Shown: positions 36,152 through 48,700 of the stretch, in pieces
Layout: every line of letters starts with the position of its first letter
Numbering within the stretch: the first letter of the stretch is position 1
From: Alviniconcha marisindica
Taxonomy: Eukaryota; Mollusca; Gastropoda; Provannidae
Direction: 5' to 3'
DNA length: 64,000 nucleotides
Assembly (NCBI GenBank): GCA_018857735.1
Contig: JABMCL010001511.1
Location: 76,001 to 140,000, forward strand
Notes under the pieces: model-generated
The model's input: only the letters and a program-made list of their open reading frames with translations
What the model was told of the DNA's origin: nothing
The model's database searches: none
Made by a program: the position numbers and the translations under genes

Positions 36152-36225
36152 GTATCTCTGTGGTCTAATGGTTAGCACTCTGTACTCTCATGCCAGTTAT
36201 CACGAGGTCAAATTCTGATGGAACC
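36152..36225 (+). repeat. Degenerate tRNA-Glu-like fragment (SINE head)
   Basis: GTATCTCTGTGGTCTAATGG, TTAGCACTCTGTACTCTCA, then GAGGTCAAATTCTGATGGAA. The A-box-like TGGTCTAATGGTTAG and the CTC anticodon position resemble tRNA-Glu, but the B box is broken (GGTCAAATTCTG) and the acceptor stem does not pair. Best read as a decayed SINE head or tRNA relic. Confidence 0.5.
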
Positions 36226-36724
36226 TAAATTTTTGTTCTCTTTTTTTCTGTTGATTGAGCTGCTGCAACAGGAGCAGCACCCAAAATGTTCATCCTTATA
36301 AATATTTTTTCTCTGTCTCTGTCCACACCCACATCATCGAAAAGAGCTCCAGCACTTTCATTTCTGTGGAAGAGCTGGTCAAAGTGGGTACTTCGCTAGT
36401 TACTATCATTAAAGTTATATTGCATTTGGAACAATGGAAGTGCATATTATGATGCTGTCATGATATGTGTACTATATGTGTATGAAAGAAATAACTTCAA
36501 AACCAGTATTAAAACAAAAACAGAAGTGAACAGTGGTCTTTTTGTTATAATTTGGTCCTTTTGTTAATCTTTGTTACAATTATTTTCATTCACACACACA
36601 CCAGTCACACATGCCACACACACACACAGTCCAAACACTGCTGACGTCAACAGCAGCATCACATGACGGTTTTTAACCACAAGCAGGTTGTCTGTCACTG
36701 CAGAAAAGTGTTCTGTCAGCAGCG

Positions 36725-39700
36725 TCACGAGAGGTCGACAGGGGAGAACTGTGATGTGGCGGTGCTGGTCAGCCGGGCCGTCGCGCCCCCTCCTCCCACA
36801 CTGCCTCCAGCTCTGCCGACCCCAGCGGCCGAGTCCACGGCGGGCCTGGAGGGCAAGGCCATGCCGCCCATGGCCACGCTGTTGCTGGCGCTGGCCACCA
36901 CAGGCAAGGGGCGGAAACTGGAAACGGGCAGGTATGACGCCGTGTAGTCTTGCGTGGGCGACTGAGCGCGGCCCCCTGGCTGACCCCCAGTGCCCCCTGA
37001 CATGGGCCCGAAGGGAGACGATCCCAGGACAGCAAAGGCGGACCCTCGAGTCCAGTCGTCCTTGAAAATCTGGACCGTGAGGACGCGCACGAGGTTGGAG
37101 AGGCGGTTGAAGACGTGGGCCAAGACCAGCTGTTCGTCTGCATCTCGACGCACACGCACTTGCACCGAACCTGCCTGCAGGACCAAAACCATGTTGGTGA
37201 ATGATTCAGGTTTCAACGAATCTCCTCTTATTTTGACTGTCAGCAGAAATGTTGGCAGGAGAATAAGAACAGTAAACCTAAAACTATATTTACCAAAGCA
37301 GTAAGCCTAAAACTAAAGGTCTCTTTCTTTTAAATCTAATGTCCAATTGCTGTGTGGATGCCACTACATTTTCAGCAATGTTCTACACTCACTCACACAA
37401 TCATTCAAACTTTTATTTCCGTTTCTTTTTTTTTAACTGCCAAAACTTTGCCAATACCACACAGAGGATCATGATTTACATCACGTTTACCAAAACTCTG
37501 CAAACAGTACTGCTGAATCCTAATTTATTCATACCTACATCGAAAAATCATATAATACTGCAATTTATACAGAGGGATATTAAATTTACAGAATCCTTTT
37601 TGCTAAACGAACACCACAACCGCAGGAAGATGCTGCACTGATACTACAGGATCTGAACAAAAATTGGCACGAATGAGCATGATCCACACTGATGACCCAT
37701 GATCGTTTATTAACCCTGAGGATCACCCGTCGCAGCAAGGCGATCCCTCTGCACCAAGCACACATACCAGAATGCCAAAGGACAGCGTCCAGAAGTGTTC
37801 ATGCCGGAACTCCAGCACTCCGTCCAGCGTTGAGGCTTCCCGCAGCAACTTGTCCAGCTGACTCAGTATGTGTGAGGGTGTCGTCTGAAGAAACAGAAAT
37901 GTAGTTTATCTTTCCAGCTGACTCAGTATGTGTGAGGGTGTCGTCTCAAGAAACAGAAATGTAGTTTATCTGTCCAGCTGACTCAGTATGTGTGAGGGTG
38001 TCGTCTCAAGAAACAGAAATGTAGTTTATCTGTCCAGCTGACTCAGTATGTGTGAAGGTGTTGTTTGAAGAAACAGAAAGGTGCAGTGTATCTGTCCAGC
38101 TGACTCAGTATGTGTGAAGGTGTTGTTTGAAGAAACAGAAAGATGCAGTGTATCTGTCCAGCTGACTCAGTATGTGTGAGGGTGTCGTCTGAAGAAACAC
38201 AAATGTACAGTTTATCTGTCAGCTGACTCAGTATGTGTGAGGGTGTTGTTTAAAGAAACAGAAAGGTATAGTTTATCTGTCTCACTGACTCAGTATGTGG
38301 GCGTGTGTCCTCTGAAGAAACAGAAATGTACAATTTACAGCCATCAGTACCTGTCCTGGCAATGCACATACTTGCACGCATGCTACACAGCGCAAGTTAA
38401 ACTTATTCACCGTAGTGTAACCCATGCCAGTAAAGGGAGGCCGTTTCTGTCTCCAACATAAAAAAATCAAAATGAAAACACACACATAACAGCACAACCC
38501 TCACATGTGCTTGCGCTATTCAAATGACTGAATTTCATGAAATCAACATAAAGTAACAGTCATTTTTACGTCACTGGTTGGGTAAGAGTGCGAAACGAAA
38601 ATGTCCACAATATCAAATCAATATGCATGCTAGCAGCACAACATTTGACACTGAGCACTGGTGGTATGAAAGAGCGGTCACCTGTAGCAGGATCTTGCCA
38701 GTGTAGACACTCATAGGGAACATGGTGCCACACATCATGAGTGAGATGCAGACGGCTGCCCAGGTGTCAGCCGTGTGGTATGACCTGAGGCAGACAGAAA
38801 AATCACCTTGTTTTTATCACTCTGTTTCATTCTGCTGCTTGTCCATACTGTTGCAAAGGCTTTCACCATCTATATATAAAGAGCCATCAAGGAAGCATTT
38901 TGTACTCCATTCCTAAGAAGCTGTATGTGGTGGCTTCTGTGGACATAAAGCAACATGGAAAGAAAAAGAAAGAAAAGCATTTGGGATTGAGTAGAGGGAG
39001 AGGATGTGGATGGATGCCACCCTTGTCCTCTGCTTGTGTGTGTGTGCATGTGTTTATGTGTATGTGTTTGTGTTTATGTGGGCATGTGTGTGTTTATAAG
39101 TGTGTTTGTGTTTATGTGTGTGTGTGTGTGAGGTCAGGGGTGGTGTGTATAAAAAATGTCAGCTGATATGAACAGTCAATAACAATGCAATGGGGGAAAA
39201 AAGCAGTGGAACCAAGAACTCCCTCAGGATGAAATTCTGCCAAATACAAAATGATTTCAGAATCCCTGCAACTGCTCTTAAGAAGCATAGTCCTGCTGAG
39301 CGCTTCCCCTACTCATGGGTTCTACCACCAGATGTGACAAACAGCCCCAGCACTCACTGTGTGTCGATGAGGATGTAGGATATGATGAGAGCCACGCTGC
39401 TGCAAATGCCGACAAGAAGCATGGGGTTGACGCGAGGCAGCAGCAGCTTGCTCAGGCCAGGTATGATGGAACAGAGGCTGAAAGACAAGTGTCTGTGTGA
39501 GTCATACAACCCCTCATTCCACAACAGAGGCTGAAAGACAAGCGTCTGTGTGAGTCATACAACCCCTCATTCCACAACAGAGGCTGAAAGACAAGTGTCT
39601 GTGTGAGTCATACTACCCCTCATTCCACAACAGAGGCTGAAAGACGAGTGTCTGTGTGAGTCATACTACCCCTCATTCCATAACAGAGGCTGAAAGATGA

Positions 39701-42700
39701 GTGTCATTCCACCTTCTTCAAGTATTTGAGCCACCAAGTCAAAACGTTAGACAATCTATGTCACTTTTTTAAGAGAGGCTGACAAGAACTTTTATTCTGT
39801 GATTGTGTTTGCAAATTCAGATGTGCACACTACAGTAAATGGGCACAGCAAAACATTCACAAGATGAAGAGCTTAGCCATTGCTCTTTCATCTGATGCCT
39901 CAATAACTCAAGATTTCCTTGGCACACAGGTTAAAAAAAAAATAATAATAATAATATCACAAGCACTTATTTAGAAAGGAGAGTGTGTAATTTATCATGA
40001 AAGTTCTTCTCTCATTAATGCACAAAAGCATTACATTCTGAACACCACTTACACACAGTACTTTCCACTTTTTTCTTACTTTTCTTTTTAATTCATCCCC
40101 CCACCAACTCCCCCCACCAGCCCATGTTTTTATTCCTAGCCATTTTCCAAAGTGTGTATAAAAACAACAACTGAGCCCCACCCACCTTTCGCTCATGTCG
40201 GCCATGTGTTCCTGCAGCCAGCTGGAGGTGGAAGCGTCCACTACATGATTCATGGCGCGGTTGTTGATGCAGAATGTCAGCACAAGGTGAACTGCCAGGC
40301 CAAAGACCGTGCCCACCAGCAACCGACCCCTGTAATCACCACTGCAGTGACAGTCATATTCATGATCCCACTCTTCCAACCGACCCCAGTAATCACTACT
40401 GCAGTGACAGTCCCATTCATGACACCACTCTTCCAACCGACCCCTGTAATCACTATTGCAGTGACAGTCCCATTCATGACCCGAATCTTCCAAACCCTTC
40501 ACAGCGCCCACTGCACTGGGAAGCTTGGACACCTGTGGCTAGTGGGAAACACTTGACATGCAAATCACCAACCCTCTATGGATAGCTACTGCCCAGAATC
40601 ACGTAGGTTGCTAATTTGATCCTTCTGCAATGAATACTGACACAAAACTCACATTGCACTCTGCAGGAAGCAAGCAAATATTTATCCTATAAATCCTAAC
40701 CGTAAACCCTTGGCTTACCAGCTGTGTGGGTAAGCCGCAGTGACCACACTCTACCTATGCCTGCTTTTCCACAAAAACAACTTGACCTGAACATACTGCA
40801 GAATGCAGCATATTGCAAAACTTGCATCTACACCCACCACAGTAAGGTTCCTCAAAATCAGTTATATGCGGCGATGGTGGCCTGAGCAATATCACAAAAA
40901 AGCAATGATGATGCTACTGTATTTATCAAAATGTTGAAAAGGAGACTGACCAGGAGATGTTCTTGGAGTTGTGTGCTTCAGAGGAGGCCAGCATGGCACA
41001 GATACACATTCCCTACTCCAAGGATACCAGTTCTTAAAATATTAACCACTTTGAGCTCTGACTACATTCATTACCTTCAACAGATTGTAAACCTTTAAAC
41101 GTCAATGCTGTATGCCTGCAGCACTTAAAAATACAGACAGGGTTTCTCTGATGAGTTCATTGGGTGTTGTTTAGTAACTCTACACCCTGCACTGTCAATC
41201 ATTTTGTCTGATGCAGTGTCAAAAATCAGAATTCAGATGTCAAAATATAAACCCAATCAGCTACTGCACATTCTCATATTCATCACATGATGTATACATA
41301 CAAATGTTCAGGATACTCACGTGTGAATTTCTGGCTGCTGAATAATGCACTCCACACTGGAAAAGAACAAAAGTAGATTAGCAATGCAGAGTCATCATGA
41401 ACAAAAGAACAACATAAAGGAACTCATGAAGCGTTACATGCCATATGCACATGTATTGTGTAACAAAAAAACAAAAAAAGCCAACCACCACCACCTGAAA
41501 TCAGAAGGAAAACAAATTCTACAGTTACATTCACTTTGCACTGCAAATTCACAAATCCATCAATCAATGGTCAAACTAATTTTCATACCATGTTTGACTG
41601 GGGCAACAGATCAACAAACATAAACACTAATGACATCATCATCATCATTATAATATCATCATCATCAGTATGACTGGTATATATATATGGTACTCAGTAA
41701 AGATCACACTGTCATTGTGATGGCAAAAAAACACCTTTAATTGGGAAGACTGCAGGTAGTCCCAAAAATACTCTGTGTGGAGTTTTTGTATAGCTATAAT
41801 AAATTTCTAGGAATTCACTTGCATGCACACACACACACACACACACTCACACAATACACCACACACACCCCCTAGCCCTCCTTCCCTTTTCAACTCCCCA
41901 CCCCCACCCCCCACCCCCGAACGGAATGCAGACAAGTGGGCAGAGTGAAAAGGGTCACAAGAACTTCCAGCATGGTTCCTTATTCTGCCTGGTACAGGTA
42001 TAAGTCACAAGAACTTCCAGCATGGTTCCTTATTCTGCCTGGTACAGGTATAAGTAACTGGATGAAGTCTGACAATGAAATATCATACTCTTATTGCCGG
42101 ACATTTATTTCAGTGGTGAATACATTTTTAAGCAAAGAATAAAACTGACTTCCATTTTTTTCTGACTGTAATTTTCAAAACTTGTGCACTGTTGTGGTTG
42201 GACATGTGTGTTTAGAAATGAAATCACATGCATGTGCCCAAGGATTTTTCCACTCAAACACAGGCTGGAATCAAAATGAAAAACATGACATATGCTGTCA
42301 CTACAATTAACAATGCTTTTCTTAACTCTAAGTCTTTAGCTAAACACTCTTCACTCATTGTTTCCCCTTGAGGTGGTCCTGGGATTAAAATTGGTTAAAT
42401 CACCAGCAACAAAATCGTTCTGCCATTTGGATGCAGACCCCATACCAGTTTGCCAGATTTCCATCATACCCCTGTACAGTGGGCAAACGACAACAGCTGC
42501 ACAAGTCTTACCTCTCTTTTATAATGAAGAGTGATCCCAGCTGAGCCAGCATTGTACTGGCAAACACCGCCAACACTTCAAACCTCTCGTAGCTGCAGCA
42601 CAAATCACAGGTTAATGACAATGGTGATAGCACGATGATTAACTAAGACTGTACTGGCAAACACTGCCAACACTTCAAACATCTCGTAGCTGCAGCACAA

Positions 42701-45700
42701 ATCACAGGTTAATGACAATAATGACAGCATGACTAACTAAGCCTGTACTGGCAAACACTGCCAACACTTCAAACATCTCGTAGCTGCAGCACAAATCACA
42801 GGTTAATGACAATAATGACAGCATGACTAACTAAGCCTGTACTAGCAAACACTGCCAACACTTCAAACCTCTCGTAGCTGCAGCACAAATCACAGGTTAA
42901 TGACAATGGTGATAGCACGATGATTAACTAAGACTGTACTGGCAAACACTGCCAACACTTCAAACATCTCGTAGCTGCAGCACAAATCACAGGTTAATGA
43001 CAATGACAGCATGATGACTAACTAACCTATACTGGCAAACACTGCCAACATTTCAAACCTCTCATAGCCGCAACACAAATCACAGGTTAATGACAATGGT
43101 GATAGCACAATGATTAACTAAGACTGTACTGGCAAACACTGCCAACACTTCAAACATCTCGTAGCTGCAGCACAAATCACAGGTTAATGACAATGACAGC
43201 ATGATGACTAACTAACCTATACTGGCAAACATTGCCAACATTTCAAACCTCTCATAGCCGCAACACAAATCACAGGTTAATGACAATGGTGATAGCACGA
43301 TGATTAACTAAGACTGTACTGGCAAACACTGCCAACACTTCAAACATCTCGTAGCCGCAACACAAATCACAGGTTAATGACAATGGTGATAGCACGATGA
43401 TTAACTAAGACTGTACTGGCAAACACTGCCAACACTTCAAACATCTCGTAGCTGCAGCACAAATCACAGGTTAATGACAATGACAGCATGATGACTAACT
43501 AACCTATACTGGCAAACACTGCCAACATTTCAAACCTCTCGTAGCCGCAACACAAATCACAGGTTAATGGCACAGCTACAACACAAACTGTTAGTCAATG
43601 ACAACAGCAGTAACATGATAATGAAGCAAGCCAGTGCATGTATGTACAATGTATTGGCAAACATCACTAACACTTCAAATGCTGATAGCTACAAACACAA
43701 GCCATAGCCCAATGACAGGCAAGTTGAGCCAGGATTGTAACAGGAACAAACATCAAGCATTCCAGTCTCTTCTATCAGATATATGCAAGACAGTGATAGA
43801 TACAGTAAGTTTACAATTATACAATTAACAAGGTCTTTATTATAAATCCATAAACACACAATCCATACACAGCATAAACACAACCAAAAGGTACTGCTTG
43901 CTCAAAAATAAATCTGTACAACTGTCTGTCCAATGGCAATTAGTGAATTACTATGCTACACACACAAACAGAGAAACACACACACACACACACACATACA
44001 ATTCTTACCCAAATGAAAATGTTGCTGAAGGTTGCTGCGATTGAACCCACAAGCTTAACAGGCAAGTCAGTAAGCTGAAAAAAGGAGAGAGAAAAAAATA
44101 CAGAACAAAAAACTGAGTAGACTATCTTGTTTAATTCAGTGCACCTACAGAAAGTTACAACACACACATGAAACACCACCATCACTCGACAGACCAACAA
44201 AACTGAATGATGACAATGATATTATGAACTATAGTAGCTATGTAATGCAAAAATGGATCTGGAAAGTCAGCACCTCGCATACGTAATCGTTTTTTTCAAT
44301 TTTATACATTAGCGATTAGGGGATTTCTTCTTTTTGAGGGGCGGGGTATTGTTAACACTTGTGAGTAAATACAGTAACTTGTGAGTAAATACAGTAACAA
44401 AGCAAAAACATACACTGGACCACTTGACATGAGGCAATAATCATACTTTGTATTCCTGGGTCTTTAACCCCTTCACTGCCCCAGCTGGTAAAATTCCTGG
44501 GCTGACAGCTGCCACTCAAAAACAGTATATTTTCCAGTCCAATAACACATCTACTTTCAGTGCTGTGCATTTCGATGAAAATCCTTTCACATGCTAGTGT
44601 GAAAAAGAAAAAGAAAAGGCTTAAGTGTTTCAAATTCTGCACTTTTACTGGTCATTTTCAAATGACATAGCAGTGAAGGGGTTAACAATGTAAGGTTATT
44701 TAATGCCACTGATGTTTAAATAACATACAAGTATTTACGATGCTTATTTTCCAAGATGTACTGTATTTTATGAATGCAAATATAAAACCTGAATAAAAAC
44801 ATGTTTAAAAAACACACCATACACTGATGACACTGAAACATCACATACGCATGGACGCAACTGCACACACGCGCACACACACATACATGCAAGTGCTTAC
44901 CTTAAAGCATCAAATATGGTCAGGTAAGCAAATGCAGTCAGGGCTGAAAGAATAAAATGTTATTTTTACAATTTCAAACAGTTGCTGATCTCTAAACAAA
45001 ATTAAAATAATTACAAACTGCAACAGATTTTCTGCTTCTTTTCCAGCTGAATAACCATCATCAACACACTGTTACGGCATGTTTGATGCCATTTTTTGTG
45101 TATGTTAACATTGTGTATGTTGGTTGTTTTAGCATGATTATGAAAATGTACATGCCTAGGACTCACTTGAGAAAGGGCACTCTAAGACCCCATTATCACT
45201 TTTAAACACAGTTAGGTTTTACATTCAAGTTATTTCTGCTACAATGACCGACTTTGCTGGCTTGAGCATTGCACTGCCCAAATAGGCCCAGCGCCACCTG
45301 GCTAGTGTGGGGGAGATCATTTGCAGCCGACTTGAGCTTTGTCAAAGCCCCAGATATGCCCAGCGCCACCAAGCGGGGCGATCCGCAGCTAAGTCACCCA
45401 TTACCTGGGTAAAATAAGGGAGCTAACTCCTTTGCCTTAGGGGCTCAGAGGAGAAAGGGGAGAGAATGGTAACTTGATGTTTTACCTGTACAATTATATC
45501 AGTGACGAGAGAGTGGTAAACAATGTGGGAAAATGTGGGTTAAAAAAAGAAGAAAAAAGTGGTAAACAGTGCGGGGGAAATGTGGGTTAAAAAAACAACT
45601 TCCATGTGTGATTTCATAATGAAGCCAATCATGTACTGTACCCATGCTGTTTGTTGAATGGGAAAATGTGGGTTAAAAAGAAAGAAAAAAAGTGGTAAAT

Positions 45701-48700
45701 GATGTGGGTCATAGTTCAGGAGCTGTGTGAGAGTCTAGGTGGCTGTCCGTCCTAACGAGCCTTCTGGTTTCCGTGGACGTAAAGAATTATTGAACCGTGC
45801 TTTGGCATTGGTCACAACTTGTCCCTAATATGTCAACTGACATCTGAGGACATTAAGCATCACTTCATCATCCATCAGGTAAATGATGTGGGGAAAATGT
45901 GAGTTAAAAAAAAGTCTTCCGAGTGTGATTTCATAATGCAGCTAATCACATTACGTACCCATGCTGTTCGTTGAATGGCACCACACAAGTAAGGTGATCG
46001 AAGCGATGATGTTGAGGGCGAGAAAACAAAGGATCTTTTTGGCCTGTGCAGAACATTGCAACAATGAAACACAAGTTGTTTACAAATTAACGCACAGTTA
46101 TGTATATCATCATATATATCTTGGTCGTCTAAGTATGGCGTCACAATATGGAAATACCATGGTATTCCTGCCAACAGACCACACCAAACAATTACAAAAT
46201 TAAAAAGAACATCTGAAATGCAAACAACAAAGACAATTTGACAAATAATTAGTAAAATCTAACAATACTGTAATAGTGCCCTTTAAATGAAATGGGTATC
46301 ACTATCAGCGATTCTTCAACAATAAAGTCAAGAACTGAATGAAGTAAAGGTAAGTAAACAAAATTTCACACTGAAACTCTAGGAAGTGACCACAATAAAT
46401 AAAAAAATAAAAAAAATCACCAAACACAGCCCTAAATTTAAAAACAACAAGAAATGGTGGATTTTGGAGTGGGGTTTATTTTCATGGAACTTATTTTCCA
46501 AAAAACGACAGGGTCTATTTGCTCAGGGGTAGTCTTTCTCGAGAGTGGTATTTCAAAGGAGTTCAACTCTATTCATACAATACATGTCACTTGGATTTAA
46601 AACCAACCTCTTTCAGTCTGGCAAGGCTGGACAGTTCCCTGATGATGGTGCCAAGTAGAGAACGTTTGGTGCCAGGAAATGGGTAAATTGTTCCCTGAAG
46701 CAGACAACAGACACATGTATGTCATTTGTGCGTGAGAGTCAAAGAACCCTGATAATAGTTAACAGTATAATACTGAGATAATACTCATCAATCATTTCCC
46801 TTGCAGTTGAATATGCCACAATTACTAACACATCACGTAACAACCAAACTGCACTGTAGGTACACCACTTTGGTGGATATTCAAAACATACGATAAATGG
46901 CTACAGTCACTTGTTCAGAATCACATGCGACAAGAGCGCAGTGAGTCAAGAGCAGAGAACAATGCTATAATTATATAAAAATAATACATAAAACGACCAA
47001 TTAATTAATTAATTGATCATCACATAGACTACAAGCTGCAACAGCCAAAAAAGTATTAAAACTTTATACTTGAGACCAAAAACAAAACAAAAAAACTTTC
47101 ATCTGAGTTTCTAACATCACTATAATGTGTAATAGATTAATACTGAAAAATCATTAAAAGTCATTAAAATAATAAAACTAATATGAACAGGTAAAGTTCA
47201 CCAGAGTTAAATTCTCAAACAATATTTGGAAGAGCTCCACTTCTCTCCCTAATTAAGTAATATGTTAGCCCAACATCTGAAGACATTAGGCCCCATAGCA
47301 ACAAATCATTATGTCATAGTTTGGTATGATTTTCAAACAATTCTAGAAGTTCACAGTAATAATGATGATGATATTTATCAATCATATACACATATTGGAT
47401 TTTACTCACCGAAGTGTGGTACTTTGTACCTGGTGATGGTGGACCATCTAGCAACAGAAAGAAGGCAGATACAGTATGTATTCAACTCCTCTGTACTCTA
47501 AATACAAGTACTACAGATAGTACAGTACTGGGTAAATCACTAAATGACAAATGTCTTAGTTCAGTTTGGATCAGTATGGTCTGTCTCTATCAGTCTAGTG
47601 AAAATCAAAAGCCTAGATCAGTAGATGACTACATGTGTGTGTCCTCCCTGCCTTTATGCTTAAGAAATGCCTTCAAATTGAAGTTCAATGTCTGCATGCA
47701 AAAGAGTTTGTTTCTTTTTGTGCCTCACTGCATGTTTTGACACCTGGGGTTCTGTTAGACCAGCATTTGCCAGTTTTTACCTGTAAAATCTTGCCTTGTA
47801 GTTGTAGTTGTACTGTTGAAAGGAAAAGGTGCCAGTAAAGAGTACTGCCTGGTGAAAATCTGTTGTTGTGTTGTGTTTCTCTAGCTCTGCCCTCCTCACT
47901 ACCTCAGTGAGTCAGTACAGTCTCTCTGATTGCTGAAAACAGGCAGACCATTCCCTGAGTGATGAAACATCTGATTTGTCTCGACCCCCTAGAACAGTAG
48001 CAGCATCCTAAATCAGCTCTGTGATCACCTGTGTGATTAGACTCGCCGAGTTTGGAAGCATTGCCAAGAGTCGTGTATTGTGACGTAGGTAGCCAGGGTT
48101 ACTGTGAGCTGTAAGTGTAACCCCCCTCCACAAACTGGACATCTCTAATACATAGTAAATTAGTAGCAACCTCACCTGCAACTAGAGATAAAGGCTGTTC
48201 CATTTGATGGTGGAAAGGGATCACCGACTCAGTTCAATTACTGGATTTCCATAGTTTGAAAATCACCACATTTTACTGTGAACTTGAGATAATGATGCAA
48301 TGCTCCATTCAGTTTTGTTTTGCTCTGCCAGCAAGTGTGTCACATGAAAATAGCCTTGGTGACCAAAAATTCTTCAAAATACTCTCACCCACATGCTGCC
48401 CTACATGATTATGGAAAAAATGTTCTTTGACTTTGAGTTCTTTTCATCTTCTTCCATTAAGGATCACTGGTCAATATTCTGACCATTACTGTCAGTCTGG
48501 GATCTGCGCAAGACAAGTTTGATATGAGTGCGCTTGAGCATGACTTGCACTTGCACATCCTTCTTCTTCCTGTCAAGGAGTGAAGGATTGGGCTCTGCCA
48601 CTAGGTACGTAGTGTTGCTTAATGTCCTCAGATGTCAGTTGACATATTCGGGACAAGCTGAGACCAATGCTGAAGCAATGTTCAATATAGCTTTCCACGG

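Larger units (their letters stand above)
34279..36724. other. Convergent 3' region between the NVL-like gene (+) and SLC30A6 (-)
   Basis: Holds both 3' UTRs and spacer. Contents: a poly(A) hexamer at 34330-34335, further AATAAA copies near 35200 and 35750, a three-copy repeat at 35545-35875 and a tRNA-like fragment at 36152-36225. No additional coding exon recognised on either strand. Confidence 0.6.

Noticed and set aside
36688..37065. Plus-strand Arg/Pro-rich ORF opposite the last SLC30A6 exon
   Set aside because: Antisense shadow of a GC-rich coding exon whose minus-strand frame matches ZnT6 (VRVRRDADEQLVLAHV, QIFKDDW).
37845..38312. CRISPR-like direct repeats with regular spacing
   Set aside because: The whole 60-bp unit is repeated, with no unique spacers, the setting is an intron of a eukaryotic gene, and the unit matches the adjacent exon boundary.
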